A stretch of 64,000 nucleotides of DNA from JAJFFW01 sp963922595. Its GTDB lineage: Bacteria; Pseudomonadota; Alphaproteobacteria; Caulobacterales; Parvularculaceae. Each line of letters starts with the position of its first letter. Position 1 is the first letter of the stretch. The notes under the pieces were generated by a model. It worked only from the letters and a program-made list of their open reading frames with translations, did not search any database and was not told the origin of the DNA. The stretch is taken from positions 10,178 through 74,177 of the forward strand of contig CAWUIM010000009.1 in the NCBI GenBank assembly GCA_963922595.1, read 5' to 3'. Of this stretch, positions 35,950-44,216 are shown piece after piece. The position numbers were made by a program, and so were the translations under genes.

Positions 35950-37332
35950 TTATGCGGCGCTCTGGATCACCTTATTGCGCCCGCTCTTTTTCGCCTCATA
36001 GAGGGCTTCGTCGGCGCGCTTGATAAGTTTCTGCGCGGTGTCGTCCTTCGGCCCGTCTTCAGAACAGGCGATGCCGATCGACACCGTCACTTTCAGGATA
36101 TCCCGGCCGCCGTTCAGCTCGACCTCCTGAGCCTCCACTTCCTGACGCAAGCGTTCCGCCACGAGGCTCGCAAACCTTTTGTCCGTGTCCGGCATCGCCA
36201 CGAGGAATTCCTCACCGCCATATCGGCACGCGAGATCGATACCACGCACTGACGCTTTTATTCGCTCAGCGAATTCCTGCAAGACGCGGTCGCCGGCGTC
36301 ATGGCCGTGTGTGTCGTTGATGGACTTGAAGTGGTCGAGGTCCATGATGAGGATTGATAATGGCCGCCCCGTCCAGAACGCGCGGTCAAACATCGCCGAC
36401 AAATGGCTCGCCAGATAGCGGCGATTATAAAGGCCTGTGAGCTGATCGGTCACTGCCATTTCAAGGCTGGCCTGGAAGGATGAGCGCAACTGGTCGATAT
36501 AGCGCTTGCGGCGGATTTGCGTTGAGACGCGTGCGATCAGTTCGTTCTTTTCAACCGGCCGCGTCAGATAATCGTTGACGCCGATATCCAGCGCACGGAC
36601 GAGTTTACGCGTATCACCCTGACGCACAATGCCGAGAAGCGGCGTCATGCGTGTTTCCTCAAAGGACCGCATCGACGAGCACAGCCGTAACGGGTCCATG
36701 GCGTCGATTGACATATTAATGATGACGAGATCGAATTCCCCAGTCTTCACGCGCCCGAGCGCCACCTCGGGGTCGGTCTCCGATGATATCTGATAATTGT
36801 CGCCGAGTGCGGCTTTGACCTTTTCGACCTGCTCGCCGTGGTCATCGATGATAAAGATGCGCGCTTCTTCCAGAATGGACTCATCGAGCGTAATGTCGAT
36901 CTTATCGACAACGCCAAGACCTTTGCCGGTCGCGTAGCGCATCCGCAATTCGTCCGTCATCATCTTCAAGCGCGACAAACCCCGCACGCGTGCAAACAGC
37001 GCCACGTCCTCAACGGGCTTGGTTAAGAAATCGTCTGCGCCGGCGCTGAGACCCGCCACGCGATCCGCTTGCTGATCAAGCGCGGTAACCATCACAACAG
37101 GGATATGTGCGGTTTCCTGATCGGATTTCAGGATGCGGCAGGCTTCAAACCCGTCCATTCCCGGCATCATAACGTCGAGAAGAATGATGTCGGGCTTTTC
37201 CGCCCGCGCTTTCTCAACAGCTTCTTGTCCGGAGAGCGCCGTCAACACGTCGAAATACTCGGCGCGAAGCTTCGCTTCCAAAAGCTTAACGTTTGGTTCC
37301 AGGTCGTCGACGACCAATACGCGCGCCGTCAT
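35950..37332 (-). CDS. pleD: PleD-type response regulator diguanylate cyclase
   Basis: A 460-residue protein with two receiver domains and a GGDEF domain, as in Caulobacter PleD. Receiver 1 carries the phosphoacceptor Asp53 (IILLDVMMPGMDGFE) and is intact. Receiver 2 (about residues 150-280) has INMSIDAMD in place of the phosphoacceptor and looks like an adaptor. The catalytic GGEEF is at about 372-376, with the product-inhibition site RGID nine residues before it. It makes cyclic di-GMP during the swarmer-to-stalked type transition. It follows divK by 41 bp, the conserved divK-pleD operon. Confidence 0.97.
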   Translation of the reverse strand: MTARVLVVDDLEPNVKLLEAKLRAEYFDVLTALSGQEAVEKARAEKPDIILLDVMMPGMDGFEACRILKSDQETAHIPVVMVTALDQQADRVAGLSAGADDFLTKPVEDVALFARVRGLSRLKMMTDELRMRYATGKGLGVVDKIDITLDESILEEARIFIIDDHGEQVEKVKAALGDNYQISSETDPEVALGRVKTGEFDLVIINMSIDAMDPLRLCSSMRSFEETRMTPLLGIVRQGDTRKLVRALDIGVNDYLTRPVEKNELIARVSTQIRRKRYIDQLRSSFQASLEMAVTDQLTGLYNRRYLASHLSAMFDRAFWTGRPLSILIMDLDHFKSINDTHGHDAGDRVLQEFAERIKASVRGIDLACRYGGEEFLVAMPDTDKRFASLVAERLRQEVEAQEVELNGGRDILKVTVSIGIACSEDGPKDDTAQKLIKRADEALYEAKKSGRNKVIQSAA

Positions 37333-37373
37333 TTTCGCTCCCTAGGCTTTGGAAAACGGTACTCGCGTCGAAT

Positions 37374-37745
37374 TTAATCCAAATACCTTTTTACTTTCTC
37401 AAGAAAACCGGTCACCGAGATAGGTTTTGCGATATAATCTTCGCAACCGCCCGCGCGAATCCGGTCTTCGTCGCCTTTCATCGCAAAAGCGGTGACGGCG
37501 ATGACGGGAATATCCGCCATTTTCGGGTCTTCCTTGATTTCCGCGGTTACCTGAAGCCCGGAAACCTCGGGGAGCTGAATATCCATTAAAATAAGATCTG
37601 GGACATGTTTGCGGGCCAACAAAATCGCCTCGGGGCCCGTTCGCGCCTGCAAGGTCTCGTAGCCATGGGCCTCCAGGAGATCATGGAACAGCTTCATGTT
37701 AAGATCGTTATCCTCAACAATCAGGACTGTTTTGGACGCCGCCAT
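37374..37745 (-). CDS. divK: Single-domain response regulator DivK
   Basis: A 123-residue stand-alone receiver: VLIVEDNDLNMKLFHDLLEA, phosphoacceptor Asp55 in LILMDIQLPEVSGL, AVTAFAMKGDEDRI and the conserved Lys in YIAKPIS. The wording is almost that of Caulobacter DivK, which is controlled by PleC/DivJ and feeds into CtrA. The chosen ATG gives the family start; ATGs at 37763 and 37772 are alternatives. It is divergent from dinB and the first gene of the divK-pleD unit. Confidence 0.96.
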   Translation of the reverse strand: MAASKTVLIVEDNDLNMKLFHDLLEAHGYETLQARTGPEAILLARKHVPDLILMDIQLPEVSGLQVTAEIKEDPKMADIPVIAVTAFAMKGDEDRIRAGGCEDYIAKPISVTGFLEKVKRYLD

Positions 37746-37840
37746 GAAATCGATCTTTTCCATTGCTGACATAAAAGGCCTTCGTTTCCGCCAACGTTCC
37801 GCTATGCGTAAACCACGCCAACCATATCGGCCCAAAGGTA

Positions 37841-37855
37841 TTAATCGATAGTTTA
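37841..37855. promoter_or_regulatory. CtrA-like site TTAA-N7-TTTA upstream of divK
   Basis: TTAA (37841-37844), seven bases, then TTTA (37852-37855) is one mismatch from the CtrA consensus TTAA-N7-TTAA. It lies about 96 bases before the divK start and 55 before dinB. In Caulobacter divK is CtrA-dependent, which supports the reading. CtrA is not encoded in this window. Confidence 0.4.
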
Positions 37856-37909
37856 TGCTGAAAGCGGCGACCGCAATTTATGACGAATTTTACAGGAAAT
37901 TTTTCATAA

Positions 37910-39223
37910 GTGTCTGAAAATGGGACATTATCAGCATTTTGCCGCGACTGCTTCAGCGCAGAACCCGGCGCCGCTGGCGCTTGCGCCATATGTGGTTCGG
38001 CCCGAATCATCCGCCATCGCGGGCTCGAAACGCTGACGATCGCGCACATTGATTGCGACGCCTTTTACGCCGCCATCGAAAAACGCGACGATCCAAGCCT
38101 CAACGACGCGCCGGTGATCATCGGCGGGGGTAAACGCGGCGTCGTCTCGACCGCGTGTTATGTGGCGCGCACTTACGGCGTGCGATCAGCGATGCCGATG
38201 TTCAAGGCGCTCAAAGCCTGCCCCGATGCGGTGGTGATCAAACCCGATATGGCGAAATACGCCGCCGCCGGGCGTGAGATCCGCGCAATGATGGAGAGCC
38301 TCACGCCGCTTGTTGAGCCGCTTTCAATTGACGAAGCGTTTCTCGATATGACGGGTACAGAGCGCCTACATGGCGTCAAACCGGCGATTGCGCTCTCGCG
38401 GCTGCAAGCGCAAATCGCCAAGGAAGTCGGGGTGACGGTCTCCGTCGGCCTTAGCCACAACAAATTTCTTGCAAAAGTCGCCTCCGATTTTGACAAGCCC
38501 AACGGGTTCTTTGTGATCGGCGAAGAGGAAACAGTGTCGTTTCTGGCCGAGCAGCCAATCAGCCTGATCTGGGGCGTCGGCAAGTCCTTCTCGCAGACCC
38601 TGTCGCGTGATGGGCTGACGATGATTGGGCAAATTCAGACGATGGACGAAGCGACGCTCGCCAAACGTTACGGCGAAATGGGCTTGCGGCTCTTTCGATT
38701 GTCGCGCGGTCTCGACGCCCGACGTGTAAAGCCGCACCGGGAAACGAAAAGCGTGTCCAGCGAAACAACCTTCAACGAAGACGTCTCGGATTTGAGCTGG
38801 CTTGAGGATCGCTTGTGGAACCTCTGCGAGAAAGTCTCCGCGCGCATGAAAGCCAAGCATCTGACCGGCCGGGTCGTGACGTTGAAACTGAAGACAGCAA
38901 ATTTCAAAACCCTCACCCGGCGAGACACTTTGGAACGGCACAGCAACCTTGCGCGCACCGCGTTTCGGGCGGCAAAACCAATGCTGGCGGCCAGCGCCGG
39001 CGGCGACGCTTTTCGCCTGATCGGCGTCGGCTTTTCGGACCTCGCGCCGGAAGACGGCGCCCCGCAAACGGTACTTTTCGAGACCCAGGAAGATACATTC
39101 GCCCAGCAGGAAAAAGCGATAGACGCGATCCGCGCCAAGTTTGGCGATGAGGCGATCGCGGCGGGGCGGACGCTGAAAAATTCAAGCGCCAATCGCAAAC
39201 TGCGACGCCATATCGACTCCTAA
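37910..39223 (+). CDS. dinB: DNA polymerase IV (Y family) with N-terminal zinc motif
   Basis: A 437-residue translesion polymerase. An N-terminal Cys4 motif (CRDC ... CAIC) typical of alphaproteobacterial DinB2-type proteins is followed by IAHIDCDAFYAAIEKRDDP (catalytic Asp), GGKRGVVSTACYVARTYGVRSAMPMFKA, PLSIDEAFLDMTG (catalytic Asp-Glu) and the thumb/little-finger domains. The start is GTG with AGGAAA 12 bases upstream. I see no alphaproteobacterial LexA box (GTTC-N7-GTTC) in the 164-bp gap to divK, so SOS control is not evident. Confidence 0.96.
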   Translation: MSENGTLSAFCRDCFSAEPGAAGACAICGSARIIRHRGLETLTIAHIDCDAFYAAIEKRDDPSLNDAPVIIGGGKRGVVSTACYVARTYGVRSAMPMFKALKACPDAVVIKPDMAKYAAAGREIRAMMESLTPLVEPLSIDEAFLDMTGTERLHGVKPAIALSRLQAQIAKEVGVTVSVGLSHNKFLAKVASDFDKPNGFFVIGEEETVSFLAEQPISLIWGVGKSFSQTLSRDGLTMIGQIQTMDEATLAKRYGEMGLRLFRLSRGLDARRVKPHRETKSVSSETTFNEDVSDLSWLEDRLWNLCEKVSARMKAKHLTGRVVTLKLKTANFKTLTRRDTLERHSNLARTAFRAAKPMLAASAGGDAFRLIGVGFSDLAPEDGAPQTVLFETQEDTFAQQEKAIDAIRAKFGDEAIAAGRTLKNSSANRKLRRHIDS

Positions 39224-39281
39224 ACGTTTCGCTCCGCGCGGGTAACCGCTAGATTGGGAACAGAAAAAGGGAACCCGCCGC

Positions 39282-39743
39282 ATGTCTCGCATCGCAACCC
39301 GCCTCGCCGAACTTGAAATCATCCTTCCCGACGCGCCCGCTCCAGTCGCCAATTATGTGCCCTATGTCCGCACCGGGTCGAGCGTCTTCATCTCCGGGCA
39401 GGTCTCGTTGGCGCCGACCGGGCTCATAAAAGGCAAACTCGGCGACGATATGAATATCGAAGACGGTCAGCAGGCGGCGCATATGTGCGCCGTCAATCTC
39501 CTCGCGCAATTGAAAGCCGCCTGCGACGGCGATCTCGACCGCGTGAAACGCGTCGTGAAACTTGGCGGGTTCGTCAACTGCACGCCCGATTTCACGGACC
39601 ATCCGCGCGTGATCAACGGCGCCTCGGATTTGATGGTCGCGGTTTTTGGCGACGCCGGCAAACATGCGCGCGCGGCTGTCGGCGCGCCATCGCTCCCGTT
39701 GGGCGCAGCGGTTGAAGTTGACGGCGTGTTTGAGGTTTCCTAG
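39282..39743 (+). CDS. RidA/YjgF-family protein
   Basis: A 153-residue protein of the longer RidA subfamily (YjgF-like chorismate-mutase fold). It contains VFISGQVSLAPTGLIKGKLGDDM, QAAHMCAVNLLAQLKAAC, VVKLGGFVNCTPDF and a C-terminal GAPSLPLGAAVEVDGVFEV. The catalytic Arg position of classical RidA is not clearly kept in this branch, so enamine/imine deaminase activity is uncertain. It overlaps the next gene by one base and starts a four-gene run. Confidence 0.92.
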   Translation: MSRIATRLAELEIILPDAPAPVANYVPYVRTGSSVFISGQVSLAPTGLIKGKLGDDMNIEDGQQAAHMCAVNLLAQLKAACDGDLDRVKRVVKLGGFVNCTPDFTDHPRVINGASDLMVAVFGDAGKHARAAVGAPSLPLGAAVEVDGVFEVS

Positions 39744-40912
39744 TGGCGGACGGCGCAGAGACGATTACGGCGCGCACTGTCTCCAGCATCGGCGACATTG
39801 GCGGCGAACAATGGGATCGGCTGCTGAAAGAATGCGCATGCGCCTACAACCCCTTTGTCTCCTATGCGTTTCTGGACGCGCTGGAACGATCCGGGTCCGT
39901 CGCCCCGGAGACCGGCTGGGCGCCGATGCATATTGTTCTGGAGCATCAGGGCGCAATTGTCGCCGCGGCGCCGCTCTATGTGAAAAGCCACAGCCAGGGC
40001 GAATATGTATTCGATCATCATTGGGCGGACGCTTATGAACGCGCTGGCGGGCGCTACTATCCAAAGCTCGTCTGCGCGGCGCCATTTACGCCCGTGCCCG
40101 GCCCACGGCTGCTCGCCAAAGACACGGCCACCAAACGCACGCTCGCCGCTGCGATCGCGCAGATCGCCGATCAGCTCGGCGTCTCCTCGCTCCACGCAAA
40201 TTTCATCGACCCCGACGAGGCGCCGCTCTTTGAACAGCCGCTTTATATGGCGCGCACGGGTACGCAATTTCACTGGCGCAATCGCGGCTATGAGACCTTC
40301 GATGATTTTCTCGCCGCCCTGTCGTCGCGCAAACGAAAAGCTGTCAAACGCGAGCGGCGCGACGCCCTCGCCGCCGGGCTCGTGATCCAGCGTTTGCGCG
40401 GCGACGCGATCACCGAGCGGCATTGGGACGCCTTTTGGCGGTTTTATCAGGACACGGGCGCACGCAAGTGGGGGCAGCCCTATCTCACACGATCATTTTT
40501 CTCGGAGATCGCCGAGACCATGCGCGACGATCTCCTTTTTATCGCAGCGGAGCGAAACGGCATGCCGGTGGCTGGCGCGCTGAATTTCATCGGCGGCGAC
40601 GCCCTCTATGGCCGCTATTGGGGCTGCACCGAACACCACCCGTTCCTGCATTTCGAAGTCTGCTATCATCAAGCGGTGGACTTCGCAATCGCGGAAGGGC
40701 TGAGCCGCGTGGAGGCGGGCGCGCAAGGAGAACACAAGATCGCCCGCGGCTACGAGCCTGTGCGCACCCATTCGGCCCATTGGATCAGAGACCCGTCCTT
40801 CCGGGACGCGATTGACAGATATCTTGAAAATGAACGCGTTCACGGCGAGGCTGAAATCGACGTTCTCAGTCAGTATACACCGTTCAAGAAGGGGAAAAAT
40901 GAAAATACTTGA
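39743..40912 (+). CDS. DUF482/FemAB-type acyltransferase-like protein
   Basis: A 389-residue protein with a GNAT/FemAB-like fold known as DUF482 (often named peptidoglycan biosynthesis/recognition). It shows a WDRLLKECACAYNPFVSYAFLDALE start, a middle DDFLAALSSRKRKAVKRERRDA and a C-terminal YGRYWGCTEHHPFLHFEVCYHQAVDFAI region with GAQGEHKIARGYEP. The aminoacyl or acyl substrate is not known. The GTG start overlaps the RidA stop by one base, and its stop overlaps the DUF2007 gene by 14 bases. Confidence 0.88.
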   Translation: MADGAETITARTVSSIGDIGGEQWDRLLKECACAYNPFVSYAFLDALERSGSVAPETGWAPMHIVLEHQGAIVAAAPLYVKSHSQGEYVFDHHWADAYERAGGRYYPKLVCAAPFTPVPGPRLLAKDTATKRTLAAAIAQIADQLGVSSLHANFIDPDEAPLFEQPLYMARTGTQFHWRNRGYETFDDFLAALSSRKRKAVKRERRDALAAGLVIQRLRGDAITERHWDAFWRFYQDTGARKWGQPYLTRSFFSEIAETMRDDLLFIAAERNGMPVAGALNFIGGDALYGRYWGCTEHHPFLHFEVCYHQAVDFAIAEGLSRVEAGAQGEHKIARGYEPVRTHSAHWIRDPSFRDAIDRYLENERVHGEAEIDVLSQYTPFKKGKNENT

Positions 40913-41123
40913 GCGAACGCACAATTTGGTCAGAGCCCGCGTGATCGTCAGCTATCTCCAGGCCGCTGATATTGACGCCGTCTTACTGGATGCAGAGATG
41001 GGTGCCATGTTGCCGGTCGCCGGGGGCGGCGTCAGGATCGCGGTGCCGGAAGAGCAGGCTTATCGCGCCCGATTGCTGCTTGAGGAAGCAGATAGGTCTT
41101 TTGATGCGACCACCAACGAGTGA
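40899..41123 (+). CDS. DUF2007 small protein (PII-like fold)
   Basis: A 74-residue protein: MKILERTHNLVRARVIVSYLQAADIDAVLLD, then the glycine-rich VAGGGVRIAVPEEQAYRARLLLEE. It fits the DUF2007 family of small putative signal-transducing proteins. GAAGGGGAAAA precedes the ATG at 40899, which lies inside the 3' end of the upstream gene. It is translated in an operon with its neighbours. Confidence 0.88.
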   Translation: MKILERTHNLVRARVIVSYLQAADIDAVLLDAEMGAMLPVAGGGVRIAVPEEQAYRARLLLEEADRSFDATTNE

Positions 41124-41131
41124 GCGAGAGA

Positions 41132-41566
41132 ATGTCCCTGAACGAACAATACGCGCCCGATAATATTTTCGCTAAAATCATTCGCGGCGACATGCCAGCG
41201 ACAAAGATCTTTGAGACTGACGATGTCCTGGCGTTCATGGACCTGTTTCCGCAAAGCGACGGTCACTGTCTCGTTATCCCGAAAAAAGCGGAGGCGGTAA
41301 ATTTTCTGGATATTCAAGCCTCGGACTTGGCTGCGCTGATCGTTGAGACTCAACGAACGGCCCGCGCCGTAGAAAAAGCGCTGTCGCCGGACGGGTTGCG
41401 GATTGTTCAATTCAACGGCGCCCCGGCAGGGCAAACCGTTTTCCATATCCATTTCCACATCATCCCGATCTATGAAGGCGCGCGGCTCGGCGCCCACGCC
41501 GGCGACGGACCGGCCGATACAGCGCACCTGGAAGCGTTGGCCAAGAAAATCGCGGCGCATATTTAG
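41132..41566 (+). CDS. HIT-family nucleotide-binding hydrolase
   Basis: A 144-residue HIT protein: DNIFAKIIRGDMPATKIFETDDVLAF, GHCLVIPKKAE, FNGAPAGQTVFHIHFHIIP with the catalytic HxHxH triad. It hydrolyses nucleotide-phosphoramidate or dinucleotide substrates; the natural one is unknown. The ATG at 41132 is preferred to a GTG at 41120. It is the last gene of the RidA-DUF482-DUF2007-HIT run. Confidence 0.94.
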   Translation: MSLNEQYAPDNIFAKIIRGDMPATKIFETDDVLAFMDLFPQSDGHCLVIPKKAEAVNFLDIQASDLAALIVETQRTARAVEKALSPDGLRIVQFNGAPAGQTVFHIHFHIIPIYEGARLGAHAGDGPADTAHLEALAKKIAAHI

Positions 41567-41715
41567 CCTGCACGAATTTAGACAGCGCGAACCGCTCACG
41601 CGTCAGTGATCCCAGTCGCGCTCTCGTGTTTTGCTTGTGAATAGCGGGACTTTTATCTCCCTCGTTATCAACGAACCGCGCCGCACGGCCGGATAGCAAA
41701 ACAGGAGAGCGGGCC

Positions 41716-42165
41716 ATGAATAAACTTAGAAGAACCTTGAGCGCTTTGGCGGCGATTACGCTGAGCGTCATGTCAATCAACGCAATCGTAACAGCGCCGG
41801 CTGCGGCCCTCGAGGCAAGCGCTGAGACAGTCCTCCATGAGGGCGTCTGGACCAAGAAAACCTTTAAATCCAGCGGCGACTGGAGCATCGTGGAAGACTC
41901 TGACGGTAACCGTTTTGTCAAGCTGAGCGACGACTTCAAAACGCGCAACGCGCCGGACCTGAAGATCTTCCTGTCGCCTCAGGCGGCGGCCGACACCACC
42001 GGCAAAAACGCCACTCAGGGCGCCCTTCTGATCTCACCGCTGGAAAGCAACAAAGGCGGCCAAGTCTATGAAATCCCAACAGGAACGGACCTCGATGCTT
42101 ACTCGTCGATCCTGATCCATTGCGAACAATTCTCGAAATTGTGGAGCGCGGCTGATCTAAGTTAA
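41716..42165 (+). CDS. Secreted DM13-domain protein
   Basis: A 149-residue protein with a signal peptide (MNKLRRTLSALAAITLSVMS, cleaved about residue 31) and one DM13 domain: GVWTKKTFKSSGDWSIVEDSDG, VKLSDDFKTRNAPDLKIFLSP, YSSILIHCEQFSKLWSAADL with the conserved Cys. DM13 domains are proposed to act in redox or electron transfer at the cell surface. GGAGAG precedes the ATG. It is monocistronic, with two hairpins behind it. Confidence 0.9.
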   Translation: MNKLRRTLSALAAITLSVMSINAIVTAPAAALEASAETVLHEGVWTKKTFKSSGDWSIVEDSDGNRFVKLSDDFKTRNAPDLKIFLSPQAAADTTGKNATQGALLISPLESNKGGQVYEIPTGTDLDAYSSILIHCEQFSKLWSAADLS

Positions 42166-42192
42166 CAGCCCGGCCGTAATTCTTACGTCGTG

Positions 42193-42244
42193 TTTTTGCG
42201 CCCTGACGTTTCCCTCCCCCACCCTTGACGTCAGGCGCGAAAAA
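42193..42244. repeat. Long hairpin TTTTTGCGCCCTGACGT / ACGTCAGGCGCGAAAAA
   Basis: The stem arms at 42193-42209 and 42228-42244 pair with a single-base bulge and one extra G, including a T5/A5 base. The loop is very C-rich. It is the first of two hairpins between the convergent DM13 and vWA genes. No U-run follows it in either direction. Confidence 0.55.
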
Positions 42245-42248
42245 GAGA

Positions 42249-42290
42249 AACGGCCGCTGCATCTCCCCCCATGGCAGCGGCCGTTTTTTT
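42249..42290 (+). terminator. Bidirectional terminator between DM13 and vWA genes
   Basis: AACGGCCGCTGC (42249-42260) pairs with GCAGCGGCCGTT (42274-42285), followed by a T7 run on the plus strand. On the minus strand a T-rich run (TTTCTCTTTTTC) follows, so it can serve the vWA gene too. Confidence 0.85.
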
Positions 42291-42324
42291 ATTGTTGATC
42301 ACCGGACCGTATCTGCCCTGCGCG

Positions 42325-44091
42325 TCAATTTTTAAAGACGATGTCCATGGTTTTCTCGTCGCCCGACGCGACGTTGAATTTTCTCTCTACCGTGACGTCG
42401 TTGAATTTCGCCGAGACCACGTAGGCGCCTTGTGGCAGCGTGAAGACCGGCTCTGCGGCGCCGGAGGCGTCGATCTGCTTCCTCGATCCATCAAGCGTTT
42501 CTTCATCGACAAAGACGCGCCAATAGAGCCCCTTCTCAATCGCCGAGCCATCGCTTTCCATTTGCGCCGACCACTTTATCCGGCCGGAGTTTTGCGTGAT
42601 CTTCGCCTCAACAAGTTCGCCCGCGATAACCTCGACCGGGGTTTCGGTCACGGCCTTTCCGTGGCGCGTCATGATCACATACGAACCTGCGGGAAGCCGG
42701 AACAGCGGATCGGCTTTGCCTGAGGCGTCGATGTCTTTGCGTTCGCCCTCAAGGTTCTGCTTCGCTTCGAGAACCTTGTAGTAGAGATCGTCCTGGAGCG
42801 GATCGCTCGTTTCACTCATGGCGGCGCTCAGCCGCAAATAGCCCACATCCATCGTGAAGCGATGTTCGGTCAACTCGCCCGCCGTCACGCTCACCGGCGC
42901 GTCTACCTCGGCTTTGCCATGCTGAGCGCGCACCACATAGTCGCCTGCCGGCACATAGAATAACGCATCCGGTTTTCCGGAGGCTGCAACGCGCTTGCGG
43001 TCGCCTTCGAGGTCCTTTTTGGCGCTGAAAACGCGATAGTACATTTTATCGTCCAGCACCTCGCCGCCTTCCGCAGGGATCGCGTCCACTTGCAGCGCGC
43101 CGGTATCGAGATTGATGACCACATCCGTTGTCCGGTCGGCCGCGACAGAAAACGGCGTTTCCTTTTCAATGATTCCGAATTTAACCGAGGCGACGTAATC
43201 ACCGGGGGCTAACTCAATGAAGGGCGACGGCTTTCCTGTCGCCTCAATCTTTTCGCGCTTACCCGCAATGTCTTGCTTTGCGCCGAGGACGCGCCAATAG
43301 AGATCGTCGGTTTTCACCTCGCAGGCTTCGCAAAGCTTGGCGCTGAGCCGCACCCCTTGCGCTTCGCTGGACGCGGGCTCTTCCGGCGGCGGCGCGACCG
43401 GCGCAGGTTGCTGCACGCTCGCTTCCTTCACGGTCGCCACAGTCTGCGTCATTGCTGTTGTCAGATCGTTGGCGCTGTTTGCGCTGATGAACTGTCCGCC
43501 GGTATTCTCAGCGAGACAGGAAAGGCGCGCCTGATCTTCTTCCGCCAGATCAAAACCGACCACATGGGCGGTGAAATCGATCCCCTTATTCTCCAACTCT
43601 GTGGCAAGCGCGCATGGGTCGGCGTCGCAGGTCTCAAGGCCGTCGCTGATCAATATGACGGTCGCTTTTTCTTCCGTGTACTTCAATGCTTCCGCGGCCT
43701 GGCGCACGGACGCGGAGATCGGCGTTTTGCCCACCGGATTTATCGCATTGACCTTCGTCATCAGCGCGTCAGCATCGACCGGACCAACGTCAGCCAGCGT
43801 TTCGATATCGCCGCAGGCGCCCTTCTCACGGTGGCCGTAAGCGACGAGCCCCAGATGGATCGACGAATCCCAATCCTTCAATAAATCGCCGATAACGCCT
43901 CGTGCGATTTCAATTTTCGGCGCGCCGTCAACCTGTCCCCACATGCTGCCGGAACCGTCGAGCACCATGATCACGCTTTGCGTGTCGTCGTTTGTCACCG
44001 CCTCTTGCGCCAAAGCCGTTGCGCCGATCGCCGTAACAGTCATCGCCATTGCAGCGAGGCCGCAAGAAGCGGCCTTAAGTCGTTTTTTCAT
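42325..44091 (-). CDS. Secreted von Willebrand factor A protein with four tandem C-terminal repeats
   Basis: A 588-residue protein. The signal peptide (MKKRLKAASCGLAAMAMTVT, cleaved about residue 28) is followed by a vWA domain at about residues 35-220 with the metal-ion site DGSGS (45-49), TPIS and ISDG. A proline-rich hinge (PAPVAPPPEEP, 229-239) leads to four homologous repeats of 85-86 residues (246-330, 331-416, 417-502, 503-588). Each repeat has a [L/K/M]YW/YYRV-type strand, a D-x-x-G-x-R-K segment, an A-S/T-G-K/A-x-P/D segment and a P-x-G-x-Y-V-V strand. This suggests beta-sandwich modules on an extracellular or periplasmic ligand-binding protein. The partner is unknown. Confidence 0.88.
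   Translation of the reverse strand: MKKRLKAASCGLAAMAMTVTAIGATALAQEAVTNDDTQSVIMVLDGSGSMWGQVDGAPKIEIARGVIGDLLKDWDSSIHLGLVAYGHREKGACGDIETLADVGPVDADALMTKVNAINPVGKTPISASVRQAAEALKYTEEKATVILISDGLETCDADPCALATELENKGIDFTAHVVGFDLAEEDQARLSCLAENTGGQFISANSANDLTTAMTQTVATVKEASVQQPAPVAPPPEEPASSEAQGVRLSAKLCEACEVKTDDLYWRVLGAKQDIAGKREKIEATGKPSPFIELAPGDYVASVKFGIIEKETPFSVAADRTTDVVINLDTGALQVDAIPAEGGEVLDDKMYYRVFSAKKDLEGDRKRVAASGKPDALFYVPAGDYVVRAQHGKAEVDAPVSVTAGELTEHRFTMDVGYLRLSAAMSETSDPLQDDLYYKVLEAKQNLEGERKDIDASGKADPLFRLPAGSYVIMTRHGKAVTETPVEVIAGELVEAKITQNSGRIKWSAQMESDGSAIEKGLYWRVFVDEETLDGSRKQIDASGAAEPVFTLPQGAYVVSAKFNDVTVERKFNVASGDEKTMDIVFKN
42328..43356 (-). repeat. Coding tandem repeat: four 255-258-bp units within the vWA gene
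   Basis: The four C-terminal repeats of the vWA protein align throughout at the protein level (for example LYWRVLGAKQDIAGKREKIEA, YYRVFSAKKDLEGDRKRVAA, LYYKVLEAKQNLEGERKDID and LYWRVFVDEETLDGSRKQID). The second and third are most alike. They appear to have arisen by internal duplication. The vWA part lies 5' of them. Confidence 0.85.
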
Positions 44092-44155
44092 GAAATCTCC
44101 CCTTTCCTTCGCCGTCGCGTATTATGCGCGAGGCGCCTCGCCAAGGGAACATTAA

Positions 44156-44190
44156 AAACCCGTCAGCATGCGGTTGCAACTGACGGGTTT
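44156..44190 (-). terminator. Intrinsic terminator after clpA
   Basis: AAACCCGTCAG (44156-44166) pairs perfectly with CTGACGGGTTT (44180-44190). On the minus strand it is followed by TTTTTAAT and lies 26 bases after the clpA stop. Confidence 0.85.
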
Positions 44191-44216
44191 GTTTGGCCGA
44201 GAATTTTAGAAGCGAT

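Noticed and set aside
37746..37909. LexA box controlling dinB
   Set aside because: No GTTC-N7-GTTC or close match was found in the gap.
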